In this document: positions 47,790 to 63,715 of the stretch, one piece after another
How positions within the stretch are numbered: the stretch's first letter is position 1
How the letters are laid out: the number at the start of each line of letters is the position of its first letter
Origin: Muscardinus avellanarius
Taxonomy: Eukaryota; Chordata; Mammalia; Rodentia; Gliridae
Direction: 5' to 3'
NCBI GenBank assembly: GCA_963383645.1
Contig: OY726561.1
Location: forward strand, 138,520,727 to 138,584,726
DNA: 64,000 nt
Translations under genes and position numbers: made by a program
Notes under the pieces: model-generated
What the model was told of the DNA's origin: nothing
Databases searched by the model: none
Seen by the model: only the letters and a program-made list of their open reading frames with translations

Positions 47790-48200
47790 CTCAATTCCAC
47801 GAGTTACCCCACTACCTTCCTCGGATGCGCCCCACGCCTGAATCCTTTTCTTGGTTCTCTGGATTTTAGGGGGCTGGTTTCTGCGAACTCACAGGATAGA
47901 AACAATTCTCTTTTTCTTTTTTAATCTAGTCATTTTGATAAGCATAGCATATGAGTTATTAAAGATTGAACAAATATCAAATATCAAAATAATTACTGTG
48001 TCTATCCCTGAAATTTATTTCTACTTTTCTTACATGGTGGCCACAGCATATGGAGTGTACTCTATAATTATGAGAGCAATAAAAGATCAAAGAGGATTTA
48101 CTGAGGTTTCATAGGGCCCAATGTGATTAATTCGGTTAATGTTTCCTGGGTCCTTAAAGGTATACTGTCTCCTTGAAGTTACAGAAACCAATATTGAGTT

Positions 48201-48857
48201 AGCAGAAGACTCTTGACATTGCCCATGTTATGCTGGCTTTGCAAGCATGAAAACTTCAAGCGTTATAGGACCAGGGAGGTTCCACTAAGACTTCAAAGGA
48301 AAGCCTGCAAGGTAAGACAGTGTGTGGAAGGTCAAGTGTCCCCACAAGTGGACCCTGAGAGGGCGATGCCTGAAAGCCAAGATGAAGACCCTGGGATATT
48401 AGAGATGCCAGGACATGGACCTGCTGAGGAAAGTCCCCGCAGCAAAACCAGCCAAGGGAGAAGCTGTAAGGCAGGGCTCCCCCACCCCATGCACCCCAGG
48501 TGCTAGACATACTATTAAAGGATTTAATGCTTGCCTTACTGTGGTCTTGTGGTCTTGCTGTGGTCCAATCCTTCATTTCTACGCCCCTATTTTACCTTCT
48601 TTTTTCTTTTCCCTTTTTGAAATCAGAAGATTTATCCTACCTCACTGTATCTTGAAAGTAGGTAAGTTTATTTTTTCATTTTTATGAGGGGTCACGGCTA
48701 AGAGTTTGCCTTGAGTCACAATGTAGGCTTTGGAGTTGGATTTCTTAGCAATGCTGGGACAGATAAGACTACAGAGGTCCTTGGAATTGACTGGCTGTAA
48801 TTTGCCTTGTGAGAGGGATGTGAGCCTTTGGGGGCCTGGGGCAAAAGGTTATGGTTT
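48201..48857. other. Duplication copy B, unassigned
   Basis: No gene or repeat recognised ahead of the LTR at 48858. Confidence 0.35.
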
Positions 48858-49190
48858 GGATCTTAAATGCCCCTCGAAAGATCTCATGCATTTACGTCTT
48901 GGTCTCCAGGTGGTGGCACTCTTTCTTGAGAGGTGGAGGAAAGTTTGGGCAGTGGGTCCTAGTTGAAGACAGTAGTTATTTGGTGCATCCCTTAAAGGAT
49001 GTACGGAGGCCCTAGCCTGGCTCTCCATCCTTCTCGCTCCCGCCCCTTCACTCCTTGGCGCTCCCTCTCCTCCTCTCCCTCCACATCCTCGCCACCATGA
49101 TGCTCTGCCTCACAACAAGCACAAAACTATGGTACCATGGACTGAAACCTCTGAAACTGAGCCAAAATAATAGGTCCTCCTTTTGTTTTG
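48858..49190 (+). mobile_element. ERVL/MaLR-like LTR, private to duplication copy B
   Basis: TTATGGTTTGGATCTTAAATG start, CCACCATGATGCTCTGCCTC, CCATGGACTGAAACCTCTG and a final AATAATAGGTCCTCC fit the same LTR type as 29262-29690. No counterpart in copy A, so inserted after the duplication. Confidence 0.5.
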
Positions 49191-50332
49191 CTCCCGAATG
49201 GTCTCACAACAAAGCAAAGCCGTCCACGTTCATCTGTCCTCAGTTTCCCCCTGAATGGTGAGTCCTGCCGGGCTGCAGATGCAGGCTCCCGCTCAGTTTG
49301 GGGAAGATCGTTCCAATTACATGGATCCTGCCCATTAATTTCCCTTCTGTCAGTTATCAGTATGCTGAATTTCCACCCGCTGATCTCTATTTCTACCATA
49401 TCCTCTGCCCACATACTTTGCCTTATACTTTTGCTTGGGGTGCTAGGGACATTTTCTGAAGTCTGATAGCTACATCTGATAGCTACCGTTCCCTGCTTTT
49501 CTAGCTGGTTTCCAAGTTTTCTAATGACCCCGTGTCCTCGCGGCAAGCCGTCTGCACGCAGCATCTCCCTAGCCTCTCATCCCAGAGTGCACGCTTCCTT
49601 TAAACCTCCTGTGTAACTCCTGCTCCTTTGCCCTTGGGTAGGTCTCCCAGAAAAAGCTCTTCATCCAGTGTGTTTCAATCCTTTTCAATTTTGTAGCACC
49701 TTGGAACAGACCTGATGTTATTTGCTGTGGGCTGAAGTTGGTGGAGGGAATTCCCTCCCACACTCCTTTGCTTTCTTAATAAGCACAGGTTGTTTACCTG
49801 CTCTCCTTGCCAGGTTAGACCGCATGGGTCAGGGTGAGCCCAGCACGTAGGGAACAGCCTGGACACACAGACTGTGCAGCCCCAGAGCTGGCCAGGGAGG
49901 CCCTTCCCGTGCGTCTCATGCCTTGCTCTGTGCCCCTGGGACTGGCTTTTCAAGCGTGAGAACAACTGAATGGCACTTGGGCTGGCATCACCTCTGCCGC
50001 GTGGTTTCCGCCAGACCGTGTCCACCACTGGACGGAGCATAACCCCACAGTCCTCCAGGTCAGAGGGAGCGTGGGGGACCCGGGGAAAAGACCACGTGGC
50101 TTCTCTTTGGAGGAGGTTTCTGGGGCTAAAACGCCATACGGGTCAGTCCCTTTGTCTTCTCCTCGCTCTCTTCTTTTTCTTAATGACTGACTTCCGTCCC
50201 TCTCAGATAAGCCACCAGCCAGCATCTTTTAGTTGGACTCCAATTCCCATGCGAACCATGAATGTAGTCACAGTGGATGCGTCATCCTCCATCTTTACCT
50301 TTTCCTCCCTCTTCACCTCTCTGTTTGACCGT

Positions 50333-50946
50333 TTGCTGTGCAATCAACTGAGACTCACAGCCAACTCCCCTCCCCACGTCGTGTCTATAGCACTCAGCCT
50401 TCCTCCGTGTGGAAGGAGAGAGTCATCGTCCCCCAATGTTTCAGCTGAGAAGGGGCCGTTCTGTCAGGAACCTGGTGGCTGATAGGGACTTTGGCTCAGC
50501 ACCAGAGGAGGCCTGAAAGCGTTGACGCTGCACCCGCAGCCGCAGCCGGCACACTCCAGGGAAAAGCAGGAGGCTGAGCTGGAGAAAGGACCTGCTGGTT
50601 CTGCTGAGACAGGCAGAAGTGGGTTGTGGGGGAGGGCTGGGCCTCTCACCTCCCAGGAAACATTTGCTGAGACTCAGGAGGAGCCCGAGCATCCTGTGCT
50701 GAAACAGCGCAGGCCGCGGCTCTCCACGCTCATCCCAAGAGCCACCTCCATTAACCCTCATCGCAGGCATCCCAGCCCAGCATTTCAGATAAGGAGCGGG
50801 GTCAAGGGCCGGGCTCAGAGTCCTCACAGCAGCTAGAGGAGGAGGCAGGCGGGGGCGTGTTGAAGGAGCCGCCATCTTCTTTCCTTCAGTGGGTGGCGAC
50901 TTAATGGGGTCACAGGACACCTGGGAGGCGGCAGCCCAGACTTTTC
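50333..50946. repeat. Near-identical tract of the duplication, copy B member
   Basis: This is the partner of 35650-36271. The same minus-strand frame is open here from 50875 to 50441 (144 codons). The only indel inside it is a 6-bp, frame-preserving tandem change. The 13-bp deletion falls outside the frame. The AAGATGGCGGC motif is kept at the putative start. Confidence 0.85.
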
Positions 50947-52434
50947 CTTATCAGGGTGGAGGTGGAGGATGGGGAGAGATGCAGCCTGGGCTCCCTCCCT
51001 CTCTTCTTGCTCACCTGTGAACTCAACTCAAATGAACTCAAAACACAGACCACTTTTAGGATGGCTGGTGGAGACAGAACCCCCTGACCAGGATGGGTAC
51101 TGCTAAATGATACAGGAAAGTATGGACGCCTGACTCCTCACCATCTCCAGGACCAAAAAAATAAGGAAATATAACATAAATAAAAAGTGGGAGTCAGGTG
51201 CGGCAGCACATCCCTGTAATTCCAGTACTTGGGAGGATCACAGGTTCAAGGTCAGCATACGGGCGACTGGTTGTCAAACCAGACCCCGCTGCAAAACTAA
51301 AAACTAAAAATGGCTGGGGTGTTGTTCGGGGCAGCACACCACTGGGTTGACTCTCCAGTACCACATAATAAATGAATGTTAAAAATGAAAATGCCCAGGA
51401 GGCAGAGAGAGGCAGAGGACTGGATATTGAGCTGAGCGGGAAGGTAGAACATGGTGAAAGGGACAAGGAATGGTGCCCACAGTTGGACCAGCTTTCCCCT
51501 GAGGCTGAGTGGGTGCAGAGATGCTAGGCACTGAGGGGCCGTGAGCAGGGGGCACCCACTCGGCCTCAGTGGGCTCACCTGCCCTGAACCTCATGGCTCT
51601 GCAGTGTGCTCCTCGCCACCACCGGCCTCCTGTAAGTGCTCTCCTACAGGCCGTGTCCTCACACGGCCGTGTGGCCATTCCGCTGGCTGCTGAGGATGTT
51701 GCTCCGGGTTCACCCCAGCCTCTCTACCCCATCGGTTCCTGGCCTTGTCAGCCACTGGGATGTCACCCCAGCCCCAGCCTCATCACCCTGGATCTTGTCA
51801 CTGTCCAGCCCTCCCCTGGCCCTGAGCAGCCAGCTTTGTCCTAGCCCAGACCCTGAATGTACCCGAGATAGCTCTCCATGGCCTAAAAACACCTCCCTCG
51901 GTCTCACCATACTGGAGGTCCTGCCTCACCAGACCTTCGGTTTGCTCAACATGGCAAAGTGTTTCCACCTTCATTTCCCATCTTAGCCACTTTAAACCTT
52001 AGACCCGCGGTCCATGGCTATAGTTTCCATGCTTGTCTTCTGAATCACCTTGCCTTCCATCCCCTGCAGAACCCCAACTGCAGTGTCTCCATCCCAGCCC
52101 CCAACACTGAAGAGGGGAGCAGAGGTGTGCGCTCATTCCCTGCTCCGCTGTGTTCAAACAGCTTGCTTTCCCAATGCCGGGGGCTTGAGACTCCACACCC
52201 AGCAAGATCACCCTTACCCACCACCAATGACACTCCACCATCCCGCCATTAATGTAGCCACCCAAGTCCTCTACATCACCCCTCCTCCATTCCTGGGCCA
52301 CGCCATGTCATAGGACCCTCCCTCTTCCCTCCTCCTTCCTCTCGTCACCTCCTCCTCCTCCTCCAGCCCTCTCCTCCAATTCCCATCTCATCCTCTTAAA
52401 TCAATTTCCTGCTCCTTTGCCCAAATACCTGAAA
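50947..52434. other. Copy B-specific stretch, unassigned apart from a SINE
   Basis: Begins where the near-identical tract ends. Short frames are on both strands and none is recognisable. Confidence 0.35.
51195..51368 (+). mobile_element. SINE (B1-dID type), diverged
   Basis: Head GGTGCGGCAGCACATCCC and a degraded ID tail. Confidence 0.65.
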
Positions 52435-52720
52435 CTGGTATTTTATTAAGGAAAGAGGTTTATTTGGGTCACAAAAATTCTGAAAGCTGAAAGATCAACA
52501 CTGGCCTGGCCTGTGAGCGCAGTCTCCTCAGAGGACCCTTTGCTGTGCTACAGGATGGCAGTGTGCAAGTTGAAATCACTGTATACAGAAGGGATCGAGC
52601 AGTCGGGGAGGACCTGCTTTGTAAGACTCTACTCTTGTGGGAACTAATGAACGCTTTGAGACCGGCATTAATTCATTCCAAGGGTAGAATCCCCTGGGAC
52701 ATAATGACCTCCTAGCCGCA
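52435..52720. mobile_element. Old interspersed repeat, unnamed
   Basis: AAAGAGGTTTATTTGGGTCAC followed by ATTAATTCATTCCAAGGG is typical of an ancient mammalian repeat; quoted parts are AAAGAGGTTTATTTGG and ATTAATTCATTC. Confidence 0.4.
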
Positions 52721-52727
52721 TCTGTGT

Positions 52728-52728
<1 letters not shown>

Positions 52729-52762
<34 letters not shown>
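52729..52762. repeat. (GT)n microsatellite
   Basis: About 17 GT units. Confidence 0.95.
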
Positions 52763-52763
<1 letters not shown>

Positions 52764-52817
52764 GCTGGGTATTGAATCTAGGGGGATTCTACCTCTGAGC
52801 TACATGCCAATCTCTGT

Positions 52818-52860
<43 letters not shown>

Positions 52861-53160
52861 CGGTACTGGGGATGAAACCCAGGGACATTCTACCTCTGGG
52901 CAACATCCCCAGCCTTATTTTGAAACAGGGTCTCACTGAGTTGCAAAGGGCCTCACTCAGTAGTAGCTGTGGCTGTCTGTGAACCATGATCCTCCTATCT
53001 CAGACAGACTCCCAAATGCTGGGATTACAAGTGTGCTCCACCACACCCGGTTTATTTTTTATTAAGTCTAAGTTCCTGAGGCTGATCTTGAACCTATGAT
53101 CTTCGTGTCTCAGTCTCCCAAATACTAGGATCACAAGCATGTACCACCATGCCTGATGAG
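52763..53160 (-). mobile_element. Three antisense SINE pieces with a (TTTA)n tract
   Basis: An ID tail at 52763-52815, (TTTA)n at 52816-52860, a full copy at 52862-53050 and a head piece at 53055-53160. Confidence 0.85.
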
Positions 53161-53246
53161 ATAGGATTTTTGAAAGGTTATGAGATCATAAGTGATCAAT
53201 TCACTCATGCATTGATGGATTAATGAGTTACTGTCAATGTGACTTT

Positions 53247-53252
53247 TTTATT

Positions 53253-53289
<37 letters not shown>

Positions 53290-53470
53290 TAGGACTGGGG
53301 TTCCTGGAAGCCCTTCTACCTCGGGGCTACACGCCCAGACCTATTTTTTGTACTTTTTTTATTTGGAAACAGGGTCTCTTAAGCCAACGCGGCTGGCTTC
53401 GAACCTGTGCGATCCTCCTGTCTCCGTCTCCCAAGTGCGGGGATTACAAGCGTGCGCCCCCACGCCCAGC
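53247..53470 (-). mobile_element. SINE (B1-dID type), shortened subfamily, with (TTTA)n tail
   Basis: Tail 53247-53292, body 53295-53470 with the same internal shortening as 22700-22885. Confidence 0.85.
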
Positions 53471-53899
53471 TCAATGTGACTTTTTAAATAAAAGCTGCCT
53501 CTTCTTTCATGAGCGCTATCTTGCCATGTGCTGTCTTGATTTACCTTGAGACTCTGCGGAGTCCCCACACGCTTGATGTGAAACAGATCCCAGGACTATG
53601 CTCTTAGAGGTCCAGACTGTGAGGGAAAGAAGGCTGTTTCTCAATCAATTACCCAGTCAAGGACTTGCACTGTAACAACAGAAATGAGCTATGGCAAACA
53701 CCAAGTCTTCTTCCTCACCCACAACTTGATGCCTTAAGACATAAACCTAAAAGCCCTCCTTAAACCCTCCTCCTTCCCTCCATCCTTCCACAGCCATCCT
53801 GTGAGTCTGTGTTGTCCATGGCACCACCACAGCCATCCTCCAACACAGGTCCACCCTGAAGGCCCTGTACCATCCCTCTGTGGCCGAGTTCTCCAGCCT
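53471..53899. other. Duplication copy B, unassigned
   Basis: No gene or repeat recognised. Confidence 0.35.
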
Positions 53900-54599
53900 C
53901 ATCTCCCTTTGTTTAGTAATGTCTAATCATACTGGCATTTTTCCATTTCTAGACCATAGTCCAACCAGTTAAATTCGAATACAAATGTTTTAAGTTCTCT
54001 ACCCTACATTTCAACCCCGCATTAAAAAATGGTGCCTCCTACCCTTGAATTTTGGCCTTCAATAACTTGCTTGACCAAAACAGTGTGGTAAAAGTTACAC
54101 CTAGTAATTGTGTGATTTCTGAGACCAGATCAGAAGTCTATCCCTTCTACCCACACCATGATGGAAGCCACATACAGGGATTTGGGTTCCATTGAGGCCA
54201 ACCTTCCATCCATCCCTCCCAAGGTGCCAGACCTATGCCTGAAGGTACTGTGGATTCTCTGGACCACCAGCTCAATATCACTGGGCTCTCTGAACAGATC
54301 TGCAGCAGACATGGGTAACATTTGCCCAGCTGGGCCCTATAAAAGCTTCTGATCCACAAAATCCTGAAATATAAAATGGCTGTGGCTTTAAATATTTTAA
54401 AGATTACATTTTGGTAGGGTTTATCAAGATTCTTCTACATCAAGACCTTGACACATGCTTCTTCTGGACAACCCTTGCTGCACTCGTACCCGGCGACGTC
54501 CTTGTGCGTCAGTGAAGTTTAGGATTCTTTTGTAATGTAACTGTGGTGTGTAAATCACATATAGCTTTGAGTTAAAGATTAAGAGACACAGCCATTAGA

Positions 54600-54806
54600 G
54601 CTGGATATGGCAGTGCACACCTGTAGTCCCAGTACTTGGGAAGCTGAGATAGGAGGATCACAGTTGCAAGGCCAGCGTGCAGTAACTTAGTGACACCCTA
54701 TTTCAAAATGAAAAATAAAAAAGGTTGGGAGTAGAGCTCAGAGGCTATTCCAGTACCACAAAATGAAAAATTAGTAGGGTTGGAGGTATATCTCAGGGGC
54801 TCTCCC

Positions 54807-54850
<44 letters not shown>
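54600..54850 (+). mobile_element. SINE (B1-dID type) with second ID tail and (AC)n
   Basis: Tail motifs at 54728 and 54783; AC run of about 19 units at 54812-54849. Confidence 0.8.
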
Positions 54851-54851
<1 letters not shown>

Positions 54852-55432
54852 TTTAAAAATAGCTACAACAACTTATTAAGAGATATAGATCATAGAAGAG
54901 GGGAACTATGCATTAAAACCATAAAAGGTAGTGATATATTAAAAGTGTAGAATAATTGTATTTGATCAAAGAAAAGTTGTCAGCTTAAAAGAAGTCAGTT
55001 TTAAGATGTCTTATGCATGCCTTATGGTAACCACAACATTAGTCTACAAAAGATAACAAGAAAAGAATCAAAAGCATGCCACTAGAGAAAATCACCTAAT
55101 CAAAAGGAAGAGCATGAGCAAAAGAAACACACTGCAAAATAACCAGAAAACAACGAACAGAATGGCAAGAGTGCACTCTCATCCCAATGATTACCTGGAA
55201 TGCAAAGGAAGTAAGTTCTCCAATCAAGATACACAAAGTGGTTGAGTAGGTTAAGAAAAGAAGATCCGGCTACATAAAACCTACGAGAGACCCGCTTTGC
55301 TCTTGAAGACACAGTGAAAATGAAAGTAAAGGGATGAGAAGAAGATACTTAATGCAAATGAAGCCAAAATACAGAGGGGGAGTAGCTAGAGCATATATGA
55401 GGTAATGTCGACTCATTAAAATAAAAGAACTG

Positions 55433-55525
55433 GGCTGGGGTGCACCTCGGTGGTAGCGCACCGACCTACACACACATGTGCAAGGCGCCGGGTTTGATTC
55501 CTGGTACCATGAAAATAAAAAGGAA
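55433..55525 (+). mobile_element. ID-type SINE monomer inside the L1 fragment
   Basis: GGTAGCGCACCGACC and GGGTTTGATTCCTGG, no 7SL-like head. Confidence 0.75.
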
Positions 55526-56324
55526 ATTTAAAAACTGTAAAAAGAGACAAAGCATTACATAATAGTAAGAGGGTCAATTCAATGAGAGGATATAATAATT
55601 ACAAACAGAGATGATCTCCACATGAGAGAATCTAAATATATAAGGAAATACTAAGAGATCTCAGGGGAGAGATTGACTCTAAAGTCAAAATAATAAGGGG
55701 CTTCAATACCTCATTTGACCAATGGTCAAATCACACAGACAGAAAATCAATAAGGAAACAGCAGACTTATACTATACTCTAGAATGAAGGGGCCTAGGAG
55801 GTATAACAGAACAGCCCACCCAATAGCGGCTCCATGCGCATTATTCTCAAGAATACACAGAATATTCTACAGGGCAGATTGTACGTTAGGCCGTGAAGCA
55901 ACTCTTAAAAAGTTCAAGAAAGCCAAATCATCACGTTTCTTTTCCAACCACAATGCTGTGAAGCTAGGAATTTGTGTCAGCCAGAGTTTCAGGAATGTCA
56001 CAAATGTAGGGAAATGAATTTCTGAACAACCAATGGGTCAAAGAAAAAATTAAAGAGGAAATTAAAAAATATCTTGAGACAAGTGAAAATGGACATGCAA
56101 TGTACCAAAACTTAGAGGTGCAGCAAAAGCAGCTCTAGGAGGTAAACTAAGAGCAATAAATATATAGAGAAATCTCAATTAACAACTTAATGGTTTACTT
56201 GAAAAAACTAGAAAAATATGAACTAAACTCAAAGCAGAAGGAAGAAGATAATAAGATTAGAACAAAATAAATGAAAGAAGACCACAAAAGCAATGAAAAG
56301 AGGTAAATGACACCAAGAGCTAAT

Positions 56325-56535
56325 TTTGTGTGTGTGGTGCTGAGGATGGAACCCAGGAGCATTCTACCTCTGAGCTACACCCCCAGCCTGATTTTTTTAT
56401 TCTTTATTTTGAAACTGGGTCTCACTAAATTGCAGAGGGTTTCGCTAAGTAGCGGAGGCTGGCTGCGAACCTGTGATCCTCCTGTCTCAGCCTCCCAAAT
56501 GCTGGGATTACAGGTATGTGTCACCATACCCAGAC
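56325..56535 (-). mobile_element. SINE (B1-dID type) inside the L1 fragment
   Basis: Flanked by CCAAGAGCTAATTTT / GACTAAGAGTTCATTTTT, a likely degraded target duplication. Confidence 0.9.
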
Positions 56536-57481
56536 TAAGAGTTCATTTTTGAAAAGACAAAGTCAACAAAACTTTGAGAAAAATAAAACTGAAATAAAAT
56601 CTGAAATGAAAGAGGAGACATTAGAACAGAGACCCGGAAGAAACAAAATACTCTATGAGTTTCCCGTGAACAATTATTTGCTGATAAAATGGAAGGAAAT
56701 AGATTAAAAAAAATAAACCCAGCTTTTTAAACTATGCAGCTCAAAATATTCATCTCTGGCCTTTATGGAAAAGTGCTACGATTCCCTGAACCTTGTGCTA
56801 TCCCTGGCCATGGTAGACACAAAAATAGTATCTGCTGAAGACCAAAGGACCTGGGAGCCCAGCTATCTGCCATCTTTACTGGGAGGCCATTCCTGGCAGA
56901 GCAGGACGAGTTGGCATTGCCAGCTGGGCCAGCAGCTCACAATGAGAGCCCAGGAGGAGGGGTGCTGGAGCTCTAAGGTTGCAGCTCCATGGTCAGCCAA
57001 GAAACTGAGATGCTTTTTGACCTGTTGTGCTATTTGGAGGGCGAGGAAGGGGGCTGGCCAGACGCTGCAGAGCGGCCTGTAGGAGAGGGACCCTCCCCTG
57101 CTGCAGAAGTCCTCCCCAGGGAGGAGCAGGGATGGGGCAGCCATGCCCCACAATGCTGCTTCCTGTTTAAACTGGCAGGGACGCAGGAACATGGGAGGCT
57201 ACGCAGGTCACACAGGTCCTGCACATGCAAGCCTGGGTTTTCCGGGCTGTGGGCACGCACAGGCCCAGGGAGGAGGCAGACCCCAAGACTCTGCCAGGGC
57301 CCAGGATGAGCTATGGATTGGGGCCCCCAATGGACCCTCTGCTCATCACACATTGAATTCACATCTCCTTCTTTTAATCTGATATCACCTATTAACTCTA
57401 AGAGAAAACATCCTCCCTTCCCTCTGTGGCTCCCTGGTACCAAGGCCCTGTTCTGGTTCTGTAGGTCCACAAAGGTCGCAT

Positions 57482-60835
<3,354 letters not shown>

Positions 60836-60957
60836 GGAGGAGGAGGGGGAGGAGGGGGAGGGGGAGGAGGAGGAGGGGGAGGAGGAAGAGGGGGAGGAGG
60901 AGGAGGGGGAGGAGGAGGAGGAGGAGGAGGCGGAGGAGGCGGAAAGAAAACTGGAGA
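60836..60957. repeat. (GGA)n/(GGGGGA)n polypurine microsatellite
   Basis: About 120 bp of almost pure G and A. Glycine or glutamate frames here are artefacts of the repeat. Confidence 0.9.
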
Positions 60958-61564
60958 GGAGGAGGAAAGGAGCAGGCTGATGTCATGTGCCAAAGGGAGA
61001 GGGGCACAGGAACCTCCAAAAGTACCCTCAGTACTTTTTTGTTTTGCAATTTGACTAACAAAATAAAGTAATATCGGATTATAACCCAGAGCACTATGTG
61101 TCCACTGTGTTATATGGACATGAACTAATACCGATTAAATAAATCTAGGAGAAAAGAAAGCTCTCCCACACAGAAGAACTGGAAGTAATGTCTACAGCTG
61201 TTCCGCCATCAAGAAGGATCAGGGTAATTCTGTCCCCCTCACGGGGTTGTGAATAGTGACTCCCTTCTAAAGAATATGGTAAGGAATCGGGAAGCTGGGT
61301 GATTGTAACTGTGTGGAGAAATTAGCCAAGTGTTCAAGGCCAACACCGGTGTGCCTCAGTTATGTTGGGAGATGAACTCCTTTGATCACATGGGATAAAA
61401 ATGGTGCTTATGGGTGTGGTCTTCCTCCCCAAAAGATAACCCTGGTCCAGTCATTAGAAAAGCACCAATCAAATGCCAGTGGAGGGACACTCCACAGAAC
61501 ACTTGACCAGTAAGCCTCAGAAGTGGTAAGGTGATCTCAGTCTGTTAGGAATGCCGGAAAAAAA

Positions 61565-61900
61565 TAGTATAGGCTGGATGGCTTGTAAACAACTGAAAAT
61601 TGATTTCTCACAGTTCTGGGCACTGAGAGGTCCAAGGTCAAAGGGCCAGCAGATTTGGTGTCTGGTGAGGGTCCAGTTCCTGCTTCATAGAAGACCATCT
61701 TGTTGGCGAGAGTTCATAGGTCAGAGGTGCAAGCCGGGGAGTTCTCCAGGGTCTGTTTTATAAGGCCACTAATTCTTCATGAAGTCTCCATCCTCATGAC
61801 TGAATCACCTCTCAGTGGCCCCTTCCTAACTTCCTAAGCATTTCAGTATGTTACATTTGGAGTGGGGTGCAAATATTCAATCATCTATAGCAGTTATGAC
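61565..61900 (+). mobile_element. Ancient interspersed repeat shared by both duplication copies (B member)
   Basis: Longer version of the repeat at 44262: CTGGATGGCTTGTAAACAAC, GATTTCTCACAGTTCTGG, TGACTGAATCACCTCTCAG. Confidence 0.6.
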
Positions 61901-62208
61901 ATGACTGAGAAATTGTTTTAATAAAACACTAATATCCTGGAGCAGACAAGACACATTAAATAATAAGCAAATCTGAATAAAGTATGGATTTTGCTTAATA
62001 GTAATGTAAGGAAATGTGCTCGTTATTGGCTCATTGTAAGAAATGTATTAATGTAAGATCTTCCTAGAAGAATTGACTGGAGTCTGTGGGAACTCTTCAT
62101 ACTCTCCTCACAATTGAGCTCTAAGTATAAAACTTCTAAAAAATAAAGTTTATTTGTAAAAAAAAACCCAAAAAACAGGAGAATGCAGTTAATTAAATCC
62201 ATACTGAG

Positions 62209-62411
62209 GCTGGGCATGGTTGCGCAAGCTTGTAATCCCCGCACTTGGGAGGCTGAGACAGGAGGATTGCACAGGTTCAAAGCAGCCTCAGCTACTTAGT
62301 GAGGCTCTCAGCAACTTAGTGAGACCCTGTTTCCAAATAAAATATAAAATAGGTCTGGGAGTATAGCCCAGAGGTAGAAATCCCCTGTATTCCACTCCCA
62401 GTACCACCAAA

Positions 62412-62446
<35 letters not shown>

Positions 62447-62450
62447 AACC
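62209..62450 (+). mobile_element. SINE (B1-dID type) with (AAAT)n tail, copy B only
   Basis: Tail 62405-62448. Flanking CCATACTGA repeats (62200, 62449) mark the target duplication. Confidence 0.9.
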
Positions 62451-63502
62451 ATACTGAAGGGAAATTTACTAGACAACAGACCTGGTTCTTCAATAGATGA
62501 ATTACCGCCAAAAAAGACTTAGAGGCAAAATCCATACATTAGAAGAGACACAGAAGACATCAATCCAAGCAATTGGACCATATCTGAATCCCAATTTGAA
62601 CAATGTAGACAAAGTCACACAGTGGGAGACAGTTGAACACTAACTAGATGTTTGATATATGGAAATTATTGCTAATTAAGGTATAATATTATGGATATGT
62701 TTTTAAAGGGTTCTTTATCTTCTGAAGGTACATACTGAAATCTTAATGAATAACATGATAAAAGTAACCCAATGAAAGGGTAGAGGCCATGGGTATTAAA
62801 AATAAGATGGGCCATGAATTCATAATTTTTGAAGCTGGCTGTTGGTTTCACAATAGGGCTTATTATGTTACTCGTTTAAATAATTTGATGCTTTTAGAGT
62901 AAAAAATTAAAAATAGGAAGATCTTTGGTCACAATTTGCATTTGAATAAAGCTTTGTATTTCACGAAACCTTCAGGGATAGATTGATTCCCTTTTGGTGT
63001 AGGGGAAAGAAGAGGAAGTATGGGTGTGGTCTCACTTTTTAGAAATTAAGATGTGGGAGTGCAGAAGACCCGTGGATAGACATGATCAGTGTACCACATA
63101 TACATGTGTAGAGATATCACAGTGAACCCAGTCACTTGTGAATACGTCTTGATTATAATAAAAATGATATTGGACAAAATCACTGTGACCAACACATTTT
63201 ACCCATTCCACTTAATTCTCATAAGAGCTCCCAAGTGCTTCGAGTGTAGAGCCAAGGCTGAGAGCCACGGATTAAGAAGACTACAATGGAGGGAGGACGG
63301 GAGAGGTGCCACCAGTTAAAGCCAACTGGAGTTTATCCAGTAGGATTCCTGAAAAGACTGGACGATACTGTTTATTATTACTGATTAGATGTTCACATAC
63401 CAGAAATCACATCCAGTAGCCTCGAGGGAGACGCTCTTCTCCAGAAACCAGCTCTATTTTTTGAATATTTGCATGTATAGCATTAATATCCACTGCCAAG
63501 TC

Positions 63503-63715
63503 CGGGGTAGTGGTGTGTGCCTGTAATCCCAGTACTCGGGAGGCCCAGACAGGAATATCACAGGTGCAGGGTCAGCCTCAGCAACTTAACAAGACCATGT
63601 TTCCAAATAGAAAATAAAATGGAGCTGAGGGTGTAGCTCAGAGATAGAAATGCCCCCTGCATTTAATCCCCAGTACCACTTACACACCAAATAAATAAAT
63701 TAATTAATAATAAAA
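63503..63715 (+). mobile_element. SINE (B1-dID type), diverged
   Basis: Lies beyond the duplicated block, with an A/T-rich tail. Confidence 0.8.

Larger units (their letters stand above)
55080..56735 (+). mobile_element. Ancient L1 ORF2 fragment (endonuclease to early RT), interrupted by SINEs
   Basis: Matches the old mammalian L1 endonuclease region (TCTCCAATCAAGATACACAA, CAACCAATGGGTCAAAGAA, AGTTCAAGAAAGCCAAATC), continuing at 56536-56735 (AAAGACAAAGTCAACAAAAC). Frameshifts and stops are frequent. It is present in copy B of the duplication only. Confidence 0.75.

Noticed and set aside
55784..56017. 77-codon plus-strand frame
   Set aside because: A surviving piece of decayed L1 ORF2, not an independent gene.
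57030..57470. 146-codon minus-strand frame downstream of the NUDT16 paralogue
   Set aside because: It lies in the likely 3' region of the paralogue, and the copy-A counterpart (38.8-39.2 kb) does not preserve the frame.
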